Assembly: GCF_001269885.1 (NCBI RefSeq)
Contig: NZ_LHVH01000026.1
Coordinates: forward strand, 1-64,000
Direction: 5' to 3'
From: Pseudomonas kilonensis
GTDB taxonomy: Bacteria > Pseudomonadota > Gammaproteobacteria > Pseudomonadales > Pseudomonadaceae
Length of the DNA: 64,000 nt
Shown here: positions 58,695 through 64,000 of the stretch, one piece after another
Numbering within the stretch: the stretch's first letter is position 1
How the letters are laid out: each line of letters opens with the position of its first letter
The notes under the pieces: model-generated
What the model was told of the DNA's origin: nothing
The model's input: the letters and a program-made list of their open reading frames with translations, nothing else
Databases searched by the model: none
Translations under genes and position numbers: made by a program

Positions 58695-59036
58695 GTGAAG
58701 AAACCTTACATCGCACTTGTCACGCTGTTGTTTTTTTCCGTGTACACGGCGAGTACTTTGTTTCTCGCCGAGCAATCGCTCCTGGCGTTCGGCCTCGGGC
58801 TCATGTCCCGCCCAGACACCGCGCAGGTAGTCATTGATCTCTATTTGCTCGCTTGCATGGCGTGCATCTGGATGTACCGGGACACCCGTGCGAAAGGTAG
58901 GTCGCTCACATCGCTGCTGCCTTACCTCGTGATCACGGCCATCTTCGTATCAATCGGTCCACTGTTGTACATCGTCGTTAACGGATTTGGACGTCAATCG
59001 CCGGTGACAGGTACTCATGATTACCCACCTCCTTAA
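58695..59036 (+). CDS. DUF2834 membrane protein
   Basis: A 113-residue protein with three predicted TM helices (about 7-27, 45-60 and 75-97), typical of DUF2834: VIDLYLLACMACIWMYRDTRAKG between TM2 and TM3. It starts at a GTG with a perfect AGGAGG upstream. Probably controlled by the divergent XRE regulator. No function known for the family. Confidence 0.8.
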   Translation: MKKPYIALVTLLFFSVYTASTLFLAEQSLLAFGLGLMSRPDTAQVVIDLYLLACMACIWMYRDTRAKGRSLTSLLPYLVITAIFVSIGPLLYIVVNGFGRQSPVTGTHDYPPP

Positions 59037-59130
59037 GCAACGCACCGCAGAGGACGATTACAGCTCAAGGCCAATCAACGAGCACCGCTTTCGGATCTCC
59101 CTGACGCATCTGGGCCAGTTCAGCATCCCC

Positions 59131-59532
59131 CTAGCTGAGCACCAGAAAAGATGCACTGGCTCGAACCACGCGCTCCTCTCCAGCGCTGATATAGGTATTG
59201 GCAAACACCAATCGACTACCGGTTTTTTGAATATCTACGGCAGCCTCCAACCAATCGCCGATCTTAGCGGAGCCAGCGAAATCAGTAGTCATCGTGGTCG
59301 TCACGAGCTTAAGGGGCGGATCTTTCGAGAACGCAGCGCTGTAGCCCAGCGCGATATCAGCCAGCGCCATGAACAATCCTCCGTGAGCGAGTCCACGCGC
59401 ATTGGTGTGTTTCTCTTCCACCCGAATCCCAACGGTAAAACCTTCGGAGTTTTCCCGATAATAAAAGGGACCGAGTAAGTCAAGAAAAGGGCTGCTACGA
59501 AATAACGGCCTGAAACCCTGTGGAATATCCAT
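59131..59532 (-). CDS. PaaI-family hotdog thioesterase
   Basis: A 133-residue hotdog-fold thioesterase: ARGLAHGGLFMALADIALGY carries the HGG-x-x-x-x-x-x-D motif, with VTTTMTTDFAGSAKIGDWLEA after it. It hydrolyses acyl-CoA thioesters in the cytosol. The specific acyl group is not predictable. Convergent with the DUF2834 gene; AAGGA precedes its ATG. Confidence 0.88.
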   Translation of the reverse strand: MDIPQGFRPLFRSSPFLDLLGPFYYRENSEGFTVGIRVEEKHTNARGLAHGGLFMALADIALGYSAAFSKDPPLKLVTTTMTTDFAGSAKIGDWLEAAVDIQKTGSRLVFANTYISAGEERVVRASASFLVLS

Positions 59533-59626
59533 TTCACATTCCTTTACCCGTTAACCCGACAGATAGATCCTGGCGACGACCGTGGTGAATTGTCGTTCAC
59601 AGGCGACTTGACCCATTTGACTCTGC

Positions 59627-60190
59627 TCAATTCGATTCCAACGCGGCCTTTTTCTCAAGCCAATTCCCACGCGTCATTTCCCAGATTTCCTTAAGCAACT
59701 TCCCACAGACAAACTCCCCCTGCTGCGTCGCAATCAGGCGCATGCCTTCATGCTCCGAAACTTTGCGCGAAGCCTCGTTGCCCACCGCCTTGGGCACCTG
59801 CATGACGGGGCGCCCCAGGGTTTCAAACCAATAGATGTTGATCGCCTCGCACGCTTCGCGCATGTAGCCTTTCCCCTGCCACTGCGGCGACAACCAGAAA
59901 CCCCGGTTGTTGCCAGGCTGGTCGTAGAGGCTGATGCTGCCGATGCTCTGTGTCGGCTCTTCGGCAATACGGATCATCCAGTGCCACTCGCGTCCGGCTG
60001 CAATAGCCGGGAGTGCATGATCGCGCACGTACGTCAGCGCGCCGTCATCCGGGTAAGGCCAGGGCACGCGGCTGTCCAGGTAACGGACCACTTCCCAATG
60101 GGGAAATAGCTGTTGGATCGCCGGTGCATCCGTCAGCTCAAGGGGTGTGAGGATGAGGCGGTGGGTTTGGAACGTGGGGATGGGGTTCAT
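59627..60190 (-). CDS. GNAT acetyltransferase (RimJ/RimL-like)
   Basis: A 187-residue GNAT_3 type protein: N-terminus FQTHRLILTPLELTDAPAIQQLFP, acetyl-CoA-binding FWLSPQWQGKGYMREACEAIN and C-terminal NEASRKVSEHEGMRLI. Family members acetylate ribosomal-protein N-termini or small amines. Substrate unknown. Confidence 0.86.
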   Translation of the reverse strand: MNPIPTFQTHRLILTPLELTDAPAIQQLFPHWEVVRYLDSRVPWPYPDDGALTYVRDHALPAIAAGREWHWMIRIAEEPTQSIGSISLYDQPGNNRGFWLSPQWQGKGYMREACEAINIYWFETLGRPVMQVPKAVGNEASRKVSEHEGMRLIATQQGEFVCGKLLKEIWEMTRGNWLEKKAALESN

Positions 60191-60239
60191 GATGAAACTC
60201 CTTTTTCAACGTTATGGCGTCCTTGGAAAACCCTCCACG

Positions 60240-60821
60240 CTAAAAGTTATCCGTCGCCCTGCACAGTTTGCTGTCCTTCAAGAATGAACGGGGAAGTTGC
60301 GTCGTTGCCGTGGGCAGTTGCTTGAGCCTCACCCCACACTCATAACGCCCCGCAGCGTCCAGTTGGTAATCCTCCCCTGCCTTAGGGACAAAACTGAACA
60401 TGTTGTAGCATTGAGCACCGATGTAATGAAAAGCAATGGGCTGCCCGGCAGGCACCAGCAACTCAGTCATCACCGTGGAGGATGAGTGTTTGTCGTCATC
60501 TGGCATGCCCAGGCTTTCGCCGTTGCGATTGGCGTAGCCATCGCGGTACGCCACCATGACGCCCGCGCCCGGCAGGCGGAAGTCCACGCAATCGGACTTG
60601 GGTACGGCCCTGACCATGCCATCGCTGATCACCCGCAAGCGCGCGGTCTCGCCACCGTCAGGCGTTGAGTAAGGGGTGGAGAAAGAACGGACATCCGACA
60701 GCGCTCCGCAGCCGGTGAGCAGGGTCAGTAAAGTGAAGTTCCAGGCATGTCGCAGGACGCGGGACGTCGTGCGCGGGTTAATGTCAGTTTGGGCGTTGAG
60801 GGGGCGTGGCGATTGGCTCAC
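60240..60821 (-). CDS. Probable lipoprotein, 193 residues
   Basis: A protein beginning at a GTG at 60821 behind GGAG. The signal begins around residue 20 (RVLRHAWNFTLLTLLTGC), giving lipobox LTGC at residue 38, an unusually long n-region; a later start would be shorter, but no good one is visible. Mature part contains two cysteine pairs (SDCVDF, AQCYNMF, YECGV, SKLCRAT). No domain recognised. Likely outer-membrane facing the periplasm. Confidence 0.65.
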   Translation of the reverse strand: MSQSPRPLNAQTDINPRTTSRVLRHAWNFTLLTLLTGCGALSDVRSFSTPYSTPDGGETARLRVISDGMVRAVPKSDCVDFRLPGAGVMVAYRDGYANRNGESLGMPDDDKHSSSTVMTELLVPAGQPIAFHYIGAQCYNMFSFVPKAGEDYQLDAAGRYECGVRLKQLPTATTQLPRSFLKDSKLCRATDNF

Positions 60822-61004
60822 GATGATGCTCCATGCGGGTCAGATATCCAGGGCCAACGACGGTCGAGAGGAACGCGATGTCAGCGCGAGATTTTATAGA
60901 GGGTTCGGGGATTGACTGCAATGGCCGATGTATCGGGGCGCGTGTCATCCTGAACTTCCGTGAATCGACAACCAACCCCGCCCCTTGATCAGCAGATGAT
61001 TGCC

Positions 61005-61313
61005 CTACCCCTTATCCGGCTCTTTGGCTATCTTTCTGCGGCCGTTCGACGTCACCACGTTGTATTCACTGGCACCGGCCTCTTCAACTGAATATGCGAC
61101 CGGAGAGCCCTCGTGCAAAACGTAATGAGCTGAAGTGTTACTAACGGAAAGAGGGACAGTTTCGATATGAGCCGTCACCTTTGCTGAGGCCGCGGTCAAG
61201 AAAGCACTCGGCTCCATCGCAAACCGCAGAAGCTGCAGACGGATAGCACCATCAACTTTTCTAAGCTCCTTGAGTGCCTTCGGATCCCATTCGACATCGT
61301 AATCAACGCCCAT
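61005..61313 (-). CDS. RelE/ParE-family toxin, C-terminus apparently degraded
   Basis: From the ATG at 61313 the product begins VDYDVEWDPKALKELRKVDGAIRLQLL, a RelE-superfamily start. After residue 31 the sequence stops resembling the family: the usual YKIKLRxxGYRLVY core is not seen. A different frame over about 61165-61240 gives DGAECFLDRGLSKGDGSYRN, closer in type, so a frameshift is likely. The start overlaps the antitoxin stop by 11 bases. Probably inactive; could be a diverged toxin. Confidence 0.55.
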   Translation of the reverse strand: MGVDYDVEWDPKALKELRKVDGAIRLQLLRFAMEPSAFLTAASAKVTAHIETVPLSVSNTSAHYVLHEGSPVAYSVEEAGASEYNVVTSNGRRKIAKEPDKG

Positions 61314-61590
61314 TGACGATATCAGCCTCAGCCTCGCCAATAAGCTCGTCAAAAGACACCCGAACAGGTGTTTCGTTGGCCTCGATGCGTGCCTTGACCA
61401 CTTGCGCCAATTCCAGTTCTTCCAAGCGATCAACCATCGCCTCGTAGACACTAGCCGGGACCATGTAGCCCATGACCCGGTTATGGTTCAACACCGCCAC
61501 CGGCGCGCCGTTGGCGCCGTTAAGGACGGATGATGGGTTTTTTTTGAGTTCGGATACGCTGACGGCCACATCAGCCAAAACGATTTGCAT
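61303..61590 (-). CDS. Phd/YefM-type antitoxin (StbD-like)
   Basis: A 95-residue antitoxin: N-terminal DNA-binding DVAVSVSELKKNPSSVLNGANGAPVAVLNHNRVMGYMVPASVYEAM (landmark only) is the Phd/YefM fold; the C-terminal acidic helix neutralises the toxin. It is the first gene of the toxin-antitoxin pair, with the normal antitoxin-first order. The antitoxin looks intact while its toxin looks damaged. Confidence 0.82.
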   Translation of the reverse strand: MQIVLADVAVSVSELKKNPSSVLNGANGAPVAVLNHNRVMGYMVPASVYEAMVDRLEELELAQVVKARIEANETPVRVSFDELIGEAEADIVNGR

Positions 61591-61740
61591 GGAGGCGGCT
61601 CCCGCTTAAATAGGTCGTTATTTGGTCTTTATTGACTGATCGAGCAAGCACAGCCATCGCACACCTGAGACCTACCTGCCGCCCCCTAGCTCAACAGAGC
61701 ACATCCATCAATTTGACCGCAACGCCGCAACTCTTGCGCC

Positions 61741-62697
61741 TCACCCCGTCACACCACCCTGCGGCACCTTCCCAGCAAAACTATCCACCAGACTCGCCAC
61801 CACCATCTCCCCCATTCGCGTGCGGGTCTGCAACGTCGCGCTCGCGCGGTGGGGTTGCAGCACCACCTGTTCATTGCCAAACAATGCCTCAGGCACATGC
61901 GGCTCATCGACAAACACATCCAGCGCCGCACCGGCGATTTCACCAGCGGTCAGCGCCGCGACCAGGTCGGCCTCGTTGACCAGTTTGCCCCGGGCCACAT
62001 TGATCAGATACCCGCCCTGGCCCAAGGCGCGCAGCACCTCGGCATCGATGATGGCTTCAGCCTTGTCCGCGGCGGCCGCGAGGATCAGCGCGTCGCTGTC
62101 GCGGGCCAGTTGCTTGAGGTCGGCGACGAAGGTGTGGTTCACGTCGCTCATGGGTTGCAGGTCGGTGTAGCTGATCGGGCAACCGAACGCGGCGGCGCGG
62201 ATTGCCACGGCGCGACCGACCCGGCCCATGCCGACGATGCCGATGCGCATGCCGGACACCTGCCGGGCCAATGGCAGCGGGGCCAGTGGCGTCGGGCTCT
62301 GGGGCCATTGGCCGGAGCGCACGTAACGGTCACCGGTGCACAGCCCGCGACACACGGCAATCAATAGGCCAATCGCGAGGTCGGCGACATCTTCGGTCAG
62401 CGCGCCGATGGTGGCCGTCACGCGGATTCCGCGATCCCTGGCGTAGGCCAGGTCCACGGCATCGGTGCCTACGCCGTTGACTGCCACCACTTCCAGCTTG
62501 GGCAGCTGGGCCATGAGCGCCTGGCTGATGCCGGTATGCCCTCCAGTGATCACACCGCGAATATTGGCACCGTGTTCTTGCAGATAGGCTTGTTTGTCGG
62601 CCTGCTCGAAATAGCGCCGCACCGTGAACAGCTCGTTGAGCCGGGCGTTGATTTCAGGGATCAGGATCGGGCTGAGTTGCAAGACTTCTGGCTTCAT
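61741..62697 (-). CDS. D-isomer 2-hydroxyacid dehydrogenase
   Basis: A 318-residue NAD(P)-dependent enzyme: Rossmann motif RIGIVGMGRVGRAVAIRA (about 150), catalytic arginine in INVARGKLVNE, glutamate in DVFVDEPHVPE, and histidine in LQPHRASATLQTR. The family reduces hydroxypyruvate, glyoxylate or 2-ketogluconate. It is the most distal visible gene of a leftward operon with an SDR and an FAH-family hydrolase, 32 bases apart. Confidence 0.9.
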   Translation of the reverse strand: MKPEVLQLSPILIPEINARLNELFTVRRYFEQADKQAYLQEHGANIRGVITGGHTGISQALMAQLPKLEVVAVNGVGTDAVDLAYARDRGIRVTATIGALTEDVADLAIGLLIAVCRGLCTGDRYVRSGQWPQSPTPLAPLPLARQVSGMRIGIVGMGRVGRAVAIRAAAFGCPISYTDLQPMSDVNHTFVADLKQLARDSDALILAAAADKAEAIIDAEVLRALGQGGYLINVARGKLVNEADLVAALTAGEIAGAALDVFVDEPHVPEALFGNEQVVLQPHRASATLQTRTRMGEMVVASLVDSFAGKVPQGGVTG

Positions 62698-62729
62698 GTA
62701 GACCTCGTAACAGAATTAAAAAGACTGGC

Positions 62730-63488
62730 TCAACCACGACCGGCAAACGGCATGGCCGTGGCCATGACGGTCATGTTCAGGACGTTGGCCGATAACGGCA
62801 GGCCGGCGATGTAGCGCACCGCGTCGGCGACGTGCTTGACGTCCACCATCGGCTCCACCGCGATGCTGCCGTTGGCCTGGCGTACGCCCTTGGTCATGCG
62901 CACGGACATCTCGGTGAGGGCGTTGCCGATGTCGATCTGGCTGCAGGCGATGTTGTATTCACGTCCGTCCAGGGCCAGGGATTTGGTCAGCCCCAGCACC
63001 GCGTGTTTGCTGGCGGTGTAGGCGCTGCTGAACGGTCGTGGGGTGTGGGCCGAGATCGAACCGTTGTTGATGATCCGTCCACCCTGGGGCCGCTGCCGGC
63101 GCATCAGGCCGAAGGCGCCACAGGCGCAAAGGAAAACGCCGTTGAGATTAGTGTCGATCACGTTTCGCCACTGCTCGAACGTCAGCTCATCCAGTGGCAC
63201 GGCGGGCGCGTTGACTCCGGCGTTGTTGAACACGACGTCCAGGCGCCCGTAGACCTCGGCGATGGTTGCAAACAACCCATCGACACTGACCGGATCGCGT
63301 ACATCAGTGGGCACCGCCAAAGCTTCGCGACCCTGGCTGGCCGCCAACTCGGCCAATGCCTGCAAGGGCTCTGGCCGGCGACCGGCCAACACCAACGTGT
63401 AGCCGTCTTCCATCAGGCCCAAGGCCACCGCACGGCCAATCCCGCTGCCAGCGCCAGTCACCAAAGCCACTTTCAATGTGTTGGACAT
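62730..63488 (-). CDS. Short-chain dehydrogenase (SDR)
   Basis: A 252-residue classical SDR: LVTGAGSGIGRAVALGL near residue 10, NNAG at about 90, INNGSISAHTPRPFSSAYTASKHAV holding the serine and Tyr-x-x-x-Lys. A strong AGGAG precedes the ATG. Part of the operon with the dehydrogenase and FAH protein. Possibly oxidises a sugar lactone or sugar acid. Confidence 0.88.
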   Translation of the reverse strand: MSNTLKVALVTGAGSGIGRAVALGLMEDGYTLVLAGRRPEPLQALAELAASQGREALAVPTDVRDPVSVDGLFATIAEVYGRLDVVFNNAGVNAPAVPLDELTFEQWRNVIDTNLNGVFLCACGAFGLMRRQRPQGGRIINNGSISAHTPRPFSSAYTASKHAVLGLTKSLALDGREYNIACSQIDIGNALTEMSVRMTKGVRQANGSIAVEPMVDVKHVADAVRYIAGLPLSANVLNMTVMATAMPFAGRG

Positions 63489-63509
63489 GTGGGTTCTCCT
63501 TTCTCGAAA

Positions 63510-64000
63510 TCAGTAAGACAAACGCGGACCGACGCGCATTTCCAATTCGCCAACGCCATCGATGCCAGCCGTGATGACATCACCCGGCTGCAACACATCG
63601 ACGCCTGCCGGACTGCCGGTCATGATCAGATCGCCGGCCCGCAGCGCCACCGATTGGGAGATGCGGGCGATCACTTCACTGACCGACCAGATATGGCTGT
63701 CGAGGCTGTCGCGCTGGCGCTCCTGGCCGTTCACGTTCAACCACAACTCGCCATCGGGGTGCCCCGCCCGCGAGACCGGCACGATGGCGGTCATTGGCGC
63801 GGCGCCGTCGAACACCTTGGCGCCCTCCCATGGCAAACCGTTGCGCTTGGCCATGCGCTGGACATCACGCCGGGTTAGATCCAGACCCGCCGCGTAGCCC
63901 CACACATAAGCCAACGCCTGGCTCTCAGGGATGTTGGCGCCGCCCTCACCGATGGCCACGACCAATTCGATTTCGTGGGCGAACTCCTCGGTCACCGATG
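63510..64000 (-). CDS. Fumarylacetoacetate-hydrolase (FAH) family protein, N-terminus outside the window
   Basis: The C-terminal part (about 163 residues visible) of an FAH-fold hydrolase: HEIELVVAIGEGG with a metal-ligand glutamate, VWGYAAGLDLTRRDVQ, GSPAGVDVLQPGDVITAGIDGVGELEMRVG. Family members hydrolyse fumarylpyruvate, acylpyruvates or 2,4-diketo sugar acids. It reads off the right edge, so the start and length are unknown. With the SDR and hydroxyacid dehydrogenase it suggests a sugar-acid or aromatic ring-cleavage route. Confidence 0.85.
   Translation of the reverse strand, partial: SVTEEFAHEIELVVAIGEGGANIPESQALAYVWGYAAGLDLTRRDVQRMAKRNGLPWEGAKVFDGAAPMTAIVPVSRAGHPDGELWLNVNGQERQRDSLDSHIWSVSEVIARISQSVALRAGDLIMTGSPAGVDVLQPGDVITAGIDGVGELEMRVGPRLSY

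Noticed and set aside
1..64000. Prophage, integrative element or insertion sequence
   Set aside because: No integrase, transposase, tail gene, attachment repeats or tRNA target was seen; repeats are short dispersed REP-type units only.

Overview
The window looks like chromosome of a fluorescent-type Pseudomonas. It is GC-rich with dense coding on both strands. It carries the ferripyoverdine-processing operon fpvGHJKCDEF, a SoxR regulator next to its usual monooxygenase target, a GntR-controlled methylcitrate cluster, the pabB-thrH-cysH order known from P. aeruginosa, and many short dispersed inverted repeats of the REP type (GTGGGAGCGGGCTTGCTCGCGAA-like and TGTAGGAGCTGTCGAG-like). No transposase, integrase, phage gene, CRISPR array, tRNA or rRNA gene was recognised. 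Gene identities rest on reading translated sequence and motifs; no database search was run.

Layout. 0-9.4 kb: an RhtA-type amino-acid exporter, a TetR/short-chain dehydrogenase/HCCA-isomerase divergon, an aminopeptidase P, a stand-alone cysteine desulfurase, a LysE exporter, and the SoxR/monooxygenase pair with a perfect SoxR box. 9.4-9.6 kb: two tandem-repeat tracts. 9.8-16 kb: the eight-gene fpv operon, almost every junction overlapping. 16.2-23.1 kb: prpF, acnD, prpC, prpB and a GntR regulator on the minus strand; prpD is absent from its usual position after prpF. 23.4-26.4 kb: rloABC-type osmotolerance operon. 26.7-29.8 kb: pabB, thrH and cysH. 30.2-34.5 kb: an NCS1 permease with a hydantoin/Asp/Glu racemase, then a LysR/SDR divergon.

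34.5-40.3 kb: a HAD phosphatase, small acidic and glycine-zipper proteins, a candidate small RNA, a hybrid sensor kinase, and a small Pseudomonas-type protein behind a structured leader. 40.6-51.5 kb: assorted metabolic and regulatory genes (PhyH dioxygenase, secreted hydrolase, PfpI-like protein, Lrp/lactate-permease divergon, HD hydrolase, LysR/MFS divergon, DeoR/secreted phosphatase divergon). 51.6-61.6 kb is the most accessory-looking part. It holds a NADAR protein, SUKH and SUFU proteins with no toxin beside them, a sterol-desaturase-like hydroxylase, acetyltransferases, a DapF homologue lacking one catalytic cysteine, and a Phd/RelE-type pair whose toxin C-terminus looks degraded. 61.7-64 kb: start of a catabolic operon (2-hydroxyacid dehydrogenase, SDR, FAH-family hydrolase) that runs off the right edge.

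No clear, completely new multigene system was found. The best leads are the DapF-like enzyme in its VOC/XRE neighbourhood, the orphan immunity-type cluster, the repeat tracts with 18 GATC sites in an 8-bp register, the small-RNA candidate near 36.9 kb and the structured leader near 40.0 kb.
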